Shown here: piece by piece, positions 12,801-23,565 of the stretch | How the letters are laid out: each line of letters starts with the position of its first letter | Numbering within the stretch: position 1 is the stretch's first letter | Assembly: GCA_964247055.1 (NCBI GenBank) | Contig: OZ176052.1 | Span: forward strand, 1,364,001 to 1,428,000 | DNA length: 64,000 bases | From: Paragordius varius | Lineage: Eukaryota > Nematomorpha | Reading direction: 5' to 3' | Program-made: the position numbers and the translations under genes | The notes under the pieces: model-generated | Told to the model about the DNA's origin: nothing | Database searches by the model: none | The model's input: only the letters and a program-made list of their open reading frames with translations

Positions 12801-15800
12801 AACAATATAAACTTTTGTTATGTTATTTTTTTAAAATTGATGGACCTATAGGCTTTCGGGCAGATGTTTAATTTTAATCGGTTAAAAAACAACTTTAGAC
12901 ATAAATGTATACCCATAAATGTTAAGTGTTAACAATTAAAGTCTGGGAATATCCAATATAGTTTAGATATCAAGATCCACGTGTACAAGTAAAACTATGT
13001 AGAGTTACATAATAATGGGCTAAAATCGCGCATATTACATTTTTACATCAAGAATTCCCATTTAGTTATTTCAAAACAATATAAATCACTGTAAAATTTG
13101 AAAAATTCTACATACCTCCGATATATTGATGTTTTGTGCAATGTAGTATAATGTTTGATGTAGTTGTGATAAGTTCAGGCTTGGCATTTTTTCGTTGGAC
13201 ATCAAACCGATTACTAACCATTGAGGTTCATTCAAATTAACCATGTCTTTCAAATGAAACTATATTATTACAATGAAAACAATATTATTAACCAAAAATA
13301 AGTAAAGTAATTTATATTTTTTGTGGCTGATGCAAAATTTTAGTCGTTTGTTAGCGGTTCATGTAAATATTTGATATCGAATTTCGAAAGGAATTTTCGT
13401 AATTCTTTGTGATTATTTTGGTAAAGGGAGTTTTAACGATTTTCAAGCAATAATGGAAACGGTGAGACATATATGATGTTGCTTTAAATACTTGGTGTTA
13501 GTTTTGGCGTTTCAAGACATTTTAGAGTAAAATTGAAAAACTATGCAAAAGGTAGAATTTAGCATGGATTCCGAAATAAATAATTTAAGTTTGTTGCAAG
13601 TGTAAAAAACACGTCTCCCGATTTTACTGATAAAATATAGCCTGAAAGCTCTCTAAAGCTATTTATTTACATACTTTAACCTTAATACACATTTTTCCTG
13701 TTAAATGAACGATTCAAAAAAATGGCGGCGACAAAGTTTGAGTTGAAGATTATTTTTAATTTTAACATTTTTTATAAAAAAAAATTTATAAATTTGGCTT
13801 GATACCTTAAATACTTCTTAAGGTATTTAAATTTCAAATCACTATATGACATAATAATACCCTCAAATGTAATGGAGTGCTATGATGGTTCACTGAATGG
13901 CAATAAAAACTATGTTGTTAAAAATTATTACAGTAAACTCTTCTGTAATGACCCTCTATAATATGAGCGTTTAATAAAAAGCGTCTATAAAATAATTATG
14001 CTAATAATCATGCTCTTTTCCGATTTCTAAATAAATCCTTAAAATTAAAGTAATAATCGTTTTCTGTTAAGAGCACTTTCTACAAACTTACTAGTTTGTA
14101 GGTATAAAGGTTCTTTCATATAAGTCAATAATAAAAAAATCTAAACATTCCTTACTAAAATCTGTAAATTTATGTATTTAATAAAATTTATTTATAATTA
14201 ATTTTGAAACAAAAATTTATAATTTTACAGATTTTTTAAAAAGAGATTATGGGGGAAGGGTAGACACTAGATATTTTTATCCGGGAAGTCTAATGAAAAA
14301 ATTAAAAACTTGAGCTTCTCCAACGGTATCATAGTATACACAATTCCCTAACGCACGACCACTTGCTAGGTTTAATAGTTGTTCAGTTGAACATTTCGTT
14401 GATTCATTGTTTGCAGCAGAAAATTTATTTTGAGCGCATCTACTAACGCTGGAAAGATAATGGGATGTATTTAGCAAAAAATCTTCCAATCTTAACAAAT
14501 ATACTATTGGCAGTTGTTTGTTCCTCACATTATCTGTATTGTATAAAATTATTATTAAACATGGTGGAGAATTTGAAAAAAAAACGGTTTTAGACCAAAC
14601 AATTTCGGTTTCAAGGATATTTCCGATAAAAAATATTGGTTCAGATTTTATTATATTAAGTAAAAAAAGGAGATTTGGTTCCAGAATTATTTTTTGGTCA
14701 GATGGTTTAATTATGACTTCATTTTTTATTTTAACGGATAATTGTATAGCCAAAAAGTGAAATATTATATGCTACTTTTCTCTGATATAGCTACAATATT
14801 GTACTTATATAACAAAAACAATATATATTAACATTAAATAAAATATAATATTTTTTCCTGTTTTTTTAAAGGTATTTGAAACCGCTGTCCCCCGGTCAAA
14901 ATTTGCTCTGATTTCACAAAAACGGTTTCGGTTCTCCAATCATTTATACTTTAAACTTTAACAGAGCTTTGCAATTATAATATTAGTAGTACAATAAAAA
15001 ACCGTTTTGGGTAGCAGAGATATCGTTATTAAATTTGTGCTTTATAACATGTTGAAACGAGCAGATAAAACATGAGGACTCTACGCAATTTTGCGATCCC
15101 AATAAGCGTTGATTATCCTGATGATACGTTTCATGCAAATTACATATTACAGATTCCTAAATAATTTATACAAAATAATTTTTAATTCCATACATATGTT
15201 AAAATTGCATTAAAGCAGGAATGTCCAATAGGTGAGCATAGGGAGATTCTCGGCCCTCCCCAAAAAAATTTGGATGATTACCATTTAAAGTCGAACTCCA
15301 TATTTACAAAAATGCTGGTATTATAAAAGTAAAATTCACATATCTTGAACTAAATTTAAATAAGTCTTTCCAAATTTTGGCAATGAACTAACAAAAAATT
15401 GGTGAAATAATAATTATATCGTGTTCGTTATAATTAAGTTTATGTTTGAAATCTGATAAAATTAGTTATTTTTTCCCATATATTTTTTGAATGCGGCCCG
15501 CTAACCATTTGCGTTTGGGCACCCCTGCACTAAAGCAAGAGTAAAGGGTTTAATTATTTTTTTTAATCGATAGGTAACAGAAAATGCTTTTTATGAACAG
15601 AAGACTTTAATCCTAATTTTTTAGTTGAAGCTTTCACTGGTAAGAAAAAATAATCAGTCTAATTGCATTTAAAATGTTCGGCCATAGGCAAAACAATGAA
15701 ATTTATACGTTAAACACATGAATATGGTTCATTATAGTAATATACAAAAATAACATATATTCTTCCTAAAAATGACTTGAAACCGCATTTATGGCATAAA

Positions 15801-16303
15801 GTTAATTAAATTTTTGCGACATTCTTATAACCATCAATGTAACTTATCATATTTTTAGCAGCGCAAGCAGTTACAATAAGTTTTGAGAAAAAATTAAGAT
15901 TGAATTTTGACAAAACAAAAGATATACGACACTAATTATATAAATTTTATTATTTTCCATCTAATTCAAATAGAGTTTCTCTAACTAACATACTTACAAA
16001 TGTCTGTAATAATTCAAGCACATTTTCTTTCAAATCTTGGTGCAAAGCATTAGTGCGACTATTTGTGTTTGTTTGACATTGCTTTAAGGAGTATATCGTA
16101 CGGTGAAAATGGTTAATAAGACAAAAAATGTCATTCTCTCCACCATATTGAAATTGATCAAAGATATTTTGGAGTTGACAAATAATACATTGTGATATAG
16201 TGTGGTTGTCTTGTGACCTTTCTGAAACTCTGTTATTGGGACATTTGTGTTGCCGAACAAACTCGCGAAAGGGTCGCCTGAAAGCATCCAAATGCCAAAA
16301 TAT
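1..16303 (-). CDS. USP54: USP53/USP54/echinus-like ubiquitin protease, multi-exon, 5' and 3' ends not in view
   Basis: Putative member of the USP53/USP54/echinus branch of ubiquitin-specific proteases, enzymes or pseudo-enzymes associated with cell junctions. Exons read on the minus strand: 16303-15998, 15156-14993, 14490-about 14260 (one tiny intron inside), 13246-13116, 12428-12174, 11792-11651, 10958-10163, about 9794-9423, about 1799-1301 and 809 to the left edge. Family matches recalled from human USP54, in order: FWHLDAFRRPFREF, CQLQNIFDQFQ, QHVIKHKF, HYLSSVSRC, WLVIGLM, LQCMIC, HYAFW, IGQNWSDVLKHC and MPLVLIY. Reading phase fits at most core-domain junctions. The tail is long and rich in Ser, Asn and Gln. 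The exon with the catalytic Cys box was not found, so the start is unknown. The junctions 10163/9794 and 9423/1799 are not resolved. Family assignment is from memory of the human proteins, not from an alignment. Confidence 0.8.
810..5349. other. Introns of the USP-like gene, no further genes seen
   Basis: 810-1300 is a 491-nt intron. From about 1,800 to the hAT element at 5,350 the sequence is very AT-rich, with short poly-A/T runs and a (TA) tract near 1,156-1,180. I see no exon, RNA gene or clear repeat family in it. Confidence 0.5.
1301..1770 (-). CDS. USP54: USP53/54-like tail exon, basic and Gln/Ser-rich; 5' limit uncertain
   Basis: The frame is open from a stop near 1814 down to donor GTATAT at 1300. 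It encodes SSDTPQKQQHHRKEHSMLIF, then DKVKSFTGDK and a basic stretch HRRRSEG. No AG acceptor exists before CAAAAG near 1719, so the exon either starts there, uses an unusual acceptor, or is an alternative first exon beginning at an ATG near 1775. One base is left at the 3' end and fits the 809 exon. Confidence 0.55.
5600..6360 (+). mobile_element. Inverted, more decayed copy of the hAT transposase 3' half
   Basis: On the plus strand this stretch repeats, in degraded form, the transposase segments coded on the minus strand at 7,480-6,366. Examples are the CAACGTTCAAAC...TTGTTACCCCTGGATATGG block and the VFSTVN-like block near 6,205. The two arms meet at about 6,363, giving a large imperfect palindrome inside one pair of terminal repeats. 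Confidence 0.7.
8205..8480. repeat. Two direct copies of a ~145-bp unit inside the hAT element
   Basis: The block with TAGTATAATAAATATTATAT and GGTACCGATTTGTGGTAT occurs twice in a row (about 8,213 and 8,359 onward). Inside each there is a smaller repeat of GATTTGTGGTATNAA. It lies between the zinc-finger remnant and the right end of the transposon. Confidence 0.7.
9423..9794 (-). CDS. USP54: USP53/54-like tail exon
   Basis: The open frame runs after acceptor TTTAG at 9795 and ends before donor GTAAAA at 9422-9417. It encodes a polar stretch with Asn-rich runs and SITEYFFPYERYCQTLPLPP. No domain was recognised. It is assigned to the USP gene by strand, composition and position. Confidence 0.6.
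9845..10115. mobile_element. hAT-type MITE, CAGGGGTG family, partial
   Basis: It starts CAGGGGTGTTGTCCAACACG and ends near AATGCGGCGCGCGAAGCC. The interior (GAACTAGCAAAAAATTG...) matches the better copy at 15,216-15,527. It lies in an intron of the USP-like gene. Confidence 0.6.
10163..10958 (-). CDS. USP54: USP53/54-like tail exon, large, low complexity
   Basis: The acceptor AG at 10960-10959 joins the previous exon in phase. The open frame encodes a polar, Ser/Asn/Pro-rich tail with no recognised domain, including PPSQETQTSN and NKSCTDLKSILKYNN. The frame stays open further upstream only because it runs into intron and MITE sequence. The donor GTAATT at 10162-10157 is good but leaves two bases, which does not fit the next exon. 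A donor a few bases earlier or a missed small exon would fix the phase. Confidence 0.7.
11066..11365. mobile_element. MITE with tandem-repeated terminal arms, copy 1
   Basis: It starts CCATTTACAATTTAATTCACCC and ends with the inverted form ATTTGAATTGTAAATGG. Both arms are built from repeated ~20-bp units of GGGTGAATTTGAATTGTTT, forward on the right and inverted on the left. The second copy at 37,286-37,614 has the same architecture. Intronic. Confidence 0.7.
11651..11792 (-). CDS. USP54: USP53/54-like exon, end of the USP core
   Basis: The exon encodes IGQNWSDVLKHCIENNNMPL, then VLIYTKR, matching the family's IGPKWKDVVTKCIKGHYQP and LLLLYA. Acceptor AG lies at 11794-11793 and donor GTAATA follows 11651. 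One base is left over and completes a Gly codon with the 10958 exon. This is the C-terminal edge of the USP fold; everything downstream is tail. Confidence 0.85.
11858..12152. mobile_element. Mariner-type MITE, copy next to a USP exon
   Basis: The right end reads TTTTTACGTTTTGTCGGTAT then AATTTCAAT, matching the terminal repeat of the complete copy at 34,846-35,144. The left end is weak. The element lies within about 20 bp of the 3' edge of the USP exon at 12,174. Confidence 0.55.
12174..12428 (-). CDS. USP54: USP53/54-like exon ending at the His-box region
   Basis: The exon follows acceptor ATAG and encodes MYHNGFEDTPSKLS, then YDLQCMIC and HYAFW, matching the family's YLVGMICYYGKHYSTFF. 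Compared with human USP54 there is an insert between MIC and HY. In frame, the exon ends at AAA before donor GTATGA (phase 0, joining the 11792 exon). An out-of-frame continuation reads KKYDDDSS and resembles the conserved W-x-YFDD segment that should follow. The copy may therefore skip, or have lost the frame of, that acidic piece. A mariner-type MITE begins about 20 bp beyond. Confidence 0.75.
13116..13246 (-). CDS. USP54: USP53/54-like exon, VIGL strand of the USP core
   Basis: The exon encodes MVNLNEPQWLVIGLMSNEK and then SLNLSQLHQTLYYIAQNI. This aligns with the family segment LMNAPQIITIGLVW and the helix after it. It is bounded by AG at 13248-13247 and donor GTATG at 13115-13111, with phase agreeing on both sides. 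Confidence 0.8.
13600..13915. mobile_element. Possible MITE with internal CCGCCATTTT box
   Basis: It contains AAAAAAATGGCGGCGAC and a GATACCTTAAATACTTCTTAAGG block. These reappear in inverted orientation at 40,770-41,090 and in part at 51,405-51,880. Terminal repeats are too decayed to define. Confidence 0.35.
14260..14490 (-). CDS. USP54: USP53/54-like exon pair, HYLSS segment, with a very short intron
   Basis: After an acceptor AG at 14492-14491 the frame reads LEDFLLNTSHYLSSVSRCAQ and later LASGRALGNC, matching the family stretch around MVHYIS and DLRNC. The frame soon closes unless a very short intron ending at 14290 (AG) is removed. Donors at 14309, 14324 or 14339 give introns of about 20, 35 or 50 nt, all in the same phase. 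GTATAC, the 50-nt option, most resembles the other donors here. The downstream piece reads TSRIKIS and ends before a GTGTCT donor, leaving one base that fits the next exon. Confidence 0.65.
14993..15156 (-). CDS. USP54: USP53/54-like exon with C-x-x-C and QHxIxHKF segment
   Basis: The exon starts after an acceptor AG at 15158-15157 and ends before donor GTACTA, leaving two bases that complete a Leu codon with the next exon. It encodes ESVICNLHETYHQD, then CFICSFQHVIKHKF. This corresponds to the human USP54 stretch containing ICTAQHCISHQKF. The phase match with both neighbours supports the boundaries. Confidence 0.8.
15216..15527. mobile_element. hAT-type MITE, best copy of the CAGGGGTG family
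   Basis: The ends are CAGGAATGTCCAA and its near complement TTTGGGCACCCCTG. Flanks CATTAAAG (15208-15215) and CACTAAAG (15528-15535) form an 8-bp target duplication with one mismatch. The interior carries the GCGGCCCGC box near the right end. There is no coding capacity. Confidence 0.75.
15998..16303 (-). CDS. USP54: USP53/54-like exon: WHLDxFRR helix region of the USP core
   Basis: This 102-codon exon is in phase 0 at both ends. It starts after the acceptor AG at 16305-16304 and ends before a strong donor, GTAAGTATG, at 15997-15989. It encodes FWHLDAFRRPFREFVRQHKC, then CIICQLQNIFDQFQYGG. These match the family segments WHLDIFRRSFRQL and CALKGIFNQFQ, which directly follow the catalytic Cys box. 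The Cys box itself should therefore lie in the exon just upstream, which I could not find. Confidence 0.85.
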
Positions 16304-17260
16304 CTAATAAATATGGCAAAAGGTATATTTATAAAAATATAGATTAATATGAATTATAAGGGCATGTGATTTATAAATTTCAATTTTCAAAAGTGTGCGA
16401 TTTCAGTGATAAATAAATAATTAAGATGGATCATGATGCTATTTGCATATTTCGAAAATTATTTTTTATAAGCCTGCCAGCCATTTTGGGTGTCAACGAG
16501 ACGTTATATTGGTTCTTTGGATATTTAAAATTGAATAGATGTGGTATAGAATATTCAATCATGATTTCCTCAAAAAGATTGCGAATAGAGTTAAAACTAC
16601 TTAAAATATTTTGGAAAACGTTTATTTTTATATGCCTGCCAGTTTCAAGATTAAACCACACTACCCTCCGTCCCAACCCCCTTAAAAAACCAAAAATGCT
16701 TTAAACGAAAAAAGTATTGCAGAAATACTATTATACTTCTTCCTGCCACCGCACCTAGATCTTAAATGGACAGTTTTTTAAAAACAATATTGATTTTTTC
16801 AATTTTAACACTACAGGTAACAATTCAAATTCATTTAGATATTAACAACTAATGATAAGTTAACTTTTTCCTTATATATATATATAAATATATATCACTA
16901 AATGAACACCCCTAATGACCCTTATTATAGGAAAATACATGATCAATTTTCCGCATCAATTCTCTTTTTTATTTTATGAACATATCGCATTATTTTATTT
17001 TATAACTAAACAATTTCATATTTTAAGAATATAAATATAAAATTAAATATTATTATTATTTAATTGTTTTTTTTGATCACAAACTGATTGGTATGGTTGC
17101 AAAGCGGTGTAAATCTGAAAAATAATGTTTTAATAAGGCAATTTTGTTTCTTAAGGATACTCACTATAAAGAGGGGAGCCCATGCCTAAAAAATTGAATA
17201 AAACAGAAAAAAAAATTGTATCACCATTATCTCAAATTATCAAGTATTTTTCATAAAATA

Positions 17261-17505
17261 CAGTTTTTGAAGTTATAAAGATAAAACATGATATATAGAG
17301 AAAAATATTTATTCTCAAAAAACAAACATAGTTTACAAACCTTAATTTTCCATATATAAGCTATTTAATAAAGATAGAATTGATTGTGTTAGTAACATAT
17401 ATCTATCTCTCTTTCACAATTTGTCATTTTTAACGATGAGTTGGAAAAAAATTATATTTTTCAATATATTTTTGAGTTTTGTCCGTATAATTTCACTTTT
17501 TACTG
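17261..17505. mobile_element. Mariner-type MITE
   Basis: It is flanked by TA on both sides. The left end is CAGTTTTTGAAGTTATAAAG and the right end is the inverted TTTTGTCCGTATAATTTCAC. It is the same family as 34,846-35,144, slightly shorter and diverged. Confidence 0.65.
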
Positions 17506-17837
17506 TATAACTGTATCCCTCCTATCACAAATATGAATATATAATAAATACCTGTAATATTGTCGTGTAAATTTGGTATTTTTCCGGAGTTAAGTCTGCC
17601 ATCTAGTAGTAAAAGCTATCCCAGAACCTTTTTTCTATTATTTTTGTCATGTTTTAACCATTATTCTAAAAATATTGGGTTTAAAAAAAATATGAAAATG
17701 TCAATAACATATATAAATATTGTATTATTCGGTTGCAAATTAAATATAGGCTGCTTTACATCTTATTTCGGATATAATATCAAATAAATTCATTTTCTAT
17801 AAAATTTTATGGTTTAGGAAAACAAATGACTTCGGAG

Positions 17838-17950
17838 CAGGGGTGTCAACATGCGGTTTTCACGATATATTTCTATAACCCGCGAGAAATTACGAATACA
17901 AAATTTCATTAAATACTCGAGAAGCCATTGTGTTGAACACCCAGGCCTTT
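17838..17950. mobile_element. hAT-type MITE fragment, CAGGGGTG family
   Basis: It starts GCAGGGGTGTCAACATGCGG and continues with TAACCCGCGAGAAATTACG. It ends near TGTTGAACACCCAGGC, an inverted match to the start, so it looks like an internally shortened copy. Confidence 0.5.
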
Positions 17951-18940
17951 GAGTATAAACACAAGAGAAAGAATATCATGTATTTATAATGTTGAAATGA
18001 CAAAACGGTCTTTTGAAGGTTTTAAACTTATTTTCTCACTACACTATAGAAACCCACTATCTAAATTTGCCAAAAGATGCATAGTTGGAATCAATGAAAC
18101 TGATATATTTAGTTTTCTTTAATTATTTACAAGCTAAACTCACTATTAAAATCTTAGCATTTATAATTTATACAGTAAAAATAGCTTATTTATGAAAATA
18201 TTAAAAAATATTTTTTTATTTTCCATTTTTTGCCGTCTGATTATAATAAATTTACTGTTTTATTTTGGAATTTTACATGAGCGAATATTCCATAGTTTAC
18301 AGATTATACAAAATAAGATTACAAGTAGGGATATATCAATCAAAAATCCGTACAAATCCCAGTAAAAGGTTGTTTTCTAAAATAATTTTATTGGCATTAG
18401 TATTGACTTTTGGTTGATATTTTACTCTTGTAAATCCATTTTGTACAAATTTATGTAATTTTTAACTTCTTATGTAAACTTCCAAAATAAAACAATTATT
18501 TTACACTCATTAACCAGATGACAAAAAATGAAAAAATAAACAATTTTTTATTAATTATTTTTGTTTTACTGTTTAATTATGTTAGAATTTTATAGTGAGT
18601 TTAGCTAATAAATTATTAAAAAATTATTTTAATATAATTTCATAAAAAAGTTTTTTGTCTTTAAATATGTAAAAGAAAAGGGCGATTTTTGATCTGAGTA
18701 TTAAAAAAAACCCAACTATTATTTTAGGCTATTTATAAATTGTAATTATCTGCTGAAAAGATAATAAACCATAATATCTCATATTTTTTCATATTTTTTA
18801 ATTATCCTTGATTTTCACTTTTTGCCCAATTTCAATTTTTATCAATATTTCAAAAACTAGGTCGTCCAAATAATAATTTTAGCGGCAATGAATTCACTGG
18901 TTATAATATCTCTTGAAAAAATAACCCTTTTTTGCGCTCA

Positions 18941-18980
<40 letters not shown>

Positions 18981-19767
18981 AAGACAAATGTCAAATTTTA
19001 CATGTCCAAAGCTTTATTGATTTGCCAATTAAACAAAAATACTAGGTGCTTAAGAATAATTAACATTACAATCCTAATAATTGTGAGACATATCGTGGTA
19101 ATAAGATATTATGTGTCCTAACAGCACACATAATAATAATAATACATAAAGAATGAAAAGTATATATAACTATTTTTAATAAAATCGTAAAAAGCTTAAA
19201 TTTGAAATTTATTGATATATATTCTCAAATTAATCCTCTATAAATATAGTTATTTTTCATAGTCAATATATCATGGATTTTAATTTTCCAAATTTTTAGC
19301 CAAAAACAATATTTATATTAAGATAAAATATTATTTGATTTATTAATTAAAATTTTTTAGGTATTTACGTCAAGAATCCACTAATACACATTATTATTCT
19401 TATTGTTGTTACAGTTTTAATGAAAATACAGATATATAGATATATATAATTTCGACTAATTTCAGTATGTGCCTGTTAGTAAAACATTATTTCATCAATA
19501 ATACCAAAATTTTATTAAGACACGACACCAATTGTTTAAAATGTGTTAAATTGATATTTATAATGCTAAACACGCAATAACCTATCTATTATGGCAGTCT
19601 TCTGTTGGTCAAACCAGTCATATATAGATCTTAATTTGCTTTAATATCTAATTCTATCAGACTACAGACATTTAGAGATATATAATTGAAGTCAAGTCAA
19701 TAAGTCACACATGAGAAAAAGGACAAATATTAGTCTAACTTTTTTTTGTATTCCAAAAACGATTTAA

Positions 19768-20030
19768 ACCAGGGGGGTTTTAACTCAAATGGTTTCGCGG
19801 GCCGCATTTTAGGAACGAAAATTCCCACTGGGATATAACAAATATTCCATTAGATTTTAAACGTAAAGTAAAAACTACAATTTATTTAACAATTTTTGAA
19901 TCGTTGCCTCTAAATTCTGAAAGATTTTATTCAGAATATTTGTTTTATCATTTTAGTTAGATTTTAGATTTGAAATTTCTAGCGGGCTGCTAAAATATTT
20001 CGAACCGCATGTAGATAACCTCAAATTTTA
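19768..20030. mobile_element. hAT-type MITE, GCGGGCCGC family, decayed
   Basis: It begins GGGGGGTTTTAACTC, then carries TTCGCGGGCCGCATTTTAGG and ends with CTAGCGGGCTGC. The same interior blocks are present as at 15,216-15,527, in inverted order. Confidence 0.5.
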
Positions 20031-21849
20031 CCTACAAAAGTTATGATAAAAATATATCTTTTGTCTTAAATTTGTATGAATAGTTTATGTGTAATTATGA
20101 TTGATATTATAACATTTTATAGACTCTGTTGGCTATAAGTGAAATCTGGATAATAAAATGAAGTTAATAATATTTATTAAAATGTATAAAAAAATTAAGG
20201 ATTTATACAAACAGGTAATGTTTCAAAATTGACCCATAACGTATAAAATTATGTTTTAAAGCCGTTTTTATCACATCTTTCCTTTTGAAAATGACAACTA
20301 AATGTGGGAAATGTTAAAAAATTTACTTTTTATAGGATTTTTTAATGCTAAGAATAGCCGAGAATTCAGAATCGATGGAATAATCATTTGTTAGAATCTC
20401 TGTGTTAGTCTTAGTTGATGGAATATGAATTTCGAATAAAAAATACTTTAGATTTCATTTTATATGAAAATATTCGCATGAAAATCCGAAAAAAAAGAAT
20501 AAAGGAATAAAGCAAAATACAGATTTTTGACACAAATCTCTACAAAAATGACATGACAATATAATGAATGGATTTAAATTTTGAAATATAAAAACAATAA
20601 ATAAATATATACCTTATATTGCTGTATGTTTGTCAAAAAATCATAATAAATATGCCTTTATAAATGAAAAACAAGGAAGTTTTTATTGTTTTTGAGCTTA
20701 ATTTTTTTCACAAAAAAATAATTTAAATGAAAAAAAAACAGATAAATTACCAATTTTTGCAGAATATTAATTTAGTTTAGACTCTTTGGTAAAATGTTAG
20801 ATGAATAAATAAGATTAGTGAGTGAGGAGTTAACTATGCATGATTATTGAATAAATTATTGTTTGTTTCTATAAAATATCCCAATTAAAATTTAAATTAG
20901 CAATAGAGGAATATTTCGTTCATATTTAAAAGTCGATATGAACTTTAATCGGATACATAAATGTATATAACTTTTACAGAGGCATAATGGGAAACATTTT
21001 TGATGCTTAAGTTTTGAAAAACCCTCAGATATAAATGAGAATTGATGTAATAAATTTTTTGTTGCAACCTTTTTACATTGTTGCTCCTCTATACAGGTAC
21101 ACTTCTTTTTTATTTTTTTTACCTCTCCCTTTGGAGTTGTGGGAGAAAATAAACGTTAAAAATATTTTATTAATAGAGGGGCTCCTTTATACTCTCTTTT
21201 ATATAAAATAATAGGATGCTTAAAACAATGCATAACCTGCGTCTATTTATAAAATAATATATATATATTATATATATAGGTAGATGTGATTTTAGACAGG
21301 TGGTCGAAAAGATTTATTTTGATGTTTAAAATGAAGTATAAAAACAACATTTTATCTACCTGGTTAAATAACAACTAAATTGGAAAAAAAAATTCAAAAT
21401 TTATTTTTTTGTTAGAGAAAAAAGATATTTATATGTATATTGATATTTATTATTATCATAGGCTTAAAGAAGCAAATTTTACGGAAAATTAACACACAAT
21501 TTGTTTTTAAGCATTTTTAAATATATTTTTAAAGATAGAGTTGAAAATTTTAGTTTGTTGATTTCAGTAATGATTCAATGTTACCTACTCATAATTAGCC
21601 CACTTCGAGTAAGCCTAAAAAGTTATAAGGTTGCAAAACTTTCATAAAAAACTAATATGATATTTGGTTCTATATATAATTATACGGTAAAATGGAGGAT
21701 CCGTAATATAATAAAACTCGAAATTATACGGACAAAACGATAAGAACAAGTAAAAGGTGTAACGTCGGAGATCATCGGCCACCAGACGTTAAGAAATCAT
21801 CTACTCATACATCGGAAATTGGATGTGTTAGTATCTGCATACATAATTA

Positions 21850-22666
21850 AATGCTTTAGTGTTTAATGTGTTTTTGTAAGCTAGTATGATTAAAAAGCTA
21901 CATATATATATATATATATATATGTTTATTTAAAGAAATGTTAATTTTGCCATATTAGGTAGTAAAGGTAATATTTGATTTTAAATAACCATATAAACAG
22001 CGTTATGGTCCTTACTACTCAAAGTAATGTCAAAGGTTTATGTCGAGTCAAATATAGAGTTTATTCTAAGATCTTATCTTTGGTGCAGGGGTCTTTATTT
22101 GCTTCTAAATGCGTGTGGCCCTCAAGGTATTAAGGTGCTAATTTTGATATCAGGCACCACAAGTGTTTTACCCATTTGTGTGACAATGTTTCAGCTGTAT
22201 CAACTGGAAAACTAACCCGTGATAAATAACTTTAACCCTGTTTTAAACTAAGTCTTAACTTCGGCCATAAATGCCGAAGATTGGTAACCAAATTATATAT
22301 GAGCGGCTCCAGCGTCATCATCTAACAATGATTGGCAATTAGTCTCGCCAGAATCGGATCCTTTATGGCTTGAGTTTGCATTAAGGCACAGAGATTGCGA
22401 GGGGCATGTATGAGAGCAATACAATATAATAAATTCGTTTATAAGTCTAAATAAAATGGATAATATACATACTCATTGATTTAAAACAAATTTAGTAACC
22501 TCAATCCAGTAGATATGGGTTACAAAAAAACAAACTTCAACAAAGTCATTCTACTCGCTAAGTTCACCTTTTATCTTGAGGCTTTTGCACAATCTATAGG
22601 CATGGGAATATACTGCGATAAAAGAGTCCATTTTCTTGCATAGTTTGAAATAAACACTAAAGCATT
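21850..22666. mobile_element. PIF/Harbinger-like non-autonomous element
   Basis: The 16-bp inverted ends AATGCTTTAGTGTTTA (21850-21865) and its complement (22651-22666) are each flanked by TTA (21847-21849 and 22667-22669). A 3-bp TTA/TAA duplication is typical of PIF/Harbinger elements. The 817-bp interior is less AT-rich than its surroundings. It has a 62-codon open frame at 22027-22212 with no recognised domain, so no transposase is evident. Confidence 0.55.
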
Positions 22667-22929
22667 TTAGCAATTAAATAGGATATAGATTGTTGATTGG
22701 TATATGGGTTATATTATGGGTGGTATAATCAGGTCCAAAATGTTTTTAAAAGACATCATGTATAAAAAGACTCATATTTAAAAACCTTGCTCTGAAAATA
22801 TATTTACAATTTCGAAATATATAACGAACAGACTATGTCCATACATCTTTATTTTCTATTTTGCACCACATAACAATGATACATTTAATCATTTATATAC
22901 GGTTGCCCTAAAAAACTTTGTTTTTAGTT

Positions 22930-22972
22930 TTTACGTTTTATCCCTATAGTTTCATTTGTAACTGTTATAGAA
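22930..22972. mobile_element. Mariner-type MITE right end
   Basis: GTTTTTACGTTTTATCCCTA followed by TAGTTTCATTTGTAACTG is a decayed terminal repeat of the family at 34,846-35,144. The left end was not located. A separate left-end remnant (GAAATTATACGGACAAAACG) is at about 21,718. Confidence 0.4.
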
Positions 22973-23379
22973 GCAATGGTTCTAAAAATCCGTTAAAGTA
23001 AAATTAAGGTATAATATAAGAAAGATATGCTAATTTAATAATATTTGTCCGAATTGTGATTAAAATTTTCTAACCAGTTTGTTTTTAGGATGCAAAAGGA
23101 TATTCTTAAAAGTATTCGAAAAGTTTATAATATATATAAAACATTCAAGCAACTTAGTTTTTTCGAGGGCCAACTTAAATTCGCGGGTGAATAAACTTAT
23201 TACGGTCATTTCAAGGATAAAATAAATAACTATAAATATATAATTATAATTGCATGGAGTTCCGGCAAAATATAAAAATCAATACACTTAAAAACAAGGC
23301 TTTGAACTCGAACCACATGGAACGAAAACCTGATGAATCTACCAAAATAATTTGTTATATTTGCCTTTAATTTAGCTGG

Positions 23380-23565
23380 TCGTAATTGTCTTTTGGAGCT
23401 GTCCCAAGACTTTAGAACTACTGTAAAAACATAAGCTTTTCCTTATAATACATGAAAGCAATATTTGATTAAGATATTAATTATAATAACTTCATTTTTA
23501 CAAAATTGAGCTCTGACACCACTATGTTAACTAGGACACAAAAGTGAAAAGGTTAAAAAGTGCCA
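23380..23565. repeat. Fragment of the AGCTGTCCCA / GAGCTCTG repeat family
   Basis: The blocks TTTTGGAGCTGTCCCA, ATACATGA and AAATTGAGCTCTG recur in the same order at 51,690-51,860. This marks a dispersed repeat, probably one half of the MITE annotated at 51,405. Confidence 0.5.

Noticed and set aside
14518-14760. 80-codon open frame on the plus strand
   Set aside because: It overlaps the extension of the USP exon on the minus strand, has no recognisable motif, and AT-rich sequence gives such frames by chance.
16426-16704. Overlapping open frames on both strands (92 and 81 codons) with repeated CCTGCCAG blocks
   Set aside because: No similarity to the USP family is visible where the Cys-box exon is expected. 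Openness on both strands with weak internal repetition suggests repeat-derived sequence.
18888-19121. 77-codon plus-strand frame
   Set aside because: It reads through a (TA)n microsatellite (alternating Ile-Tyr) and has no other support.
22200-22400. tRNA or SINE head suggested by the less AT-rich stretch
   Set aside because: No cloverleaf or A/B-box pair could be formed; the stretch lies inside the Harbinger-like element.
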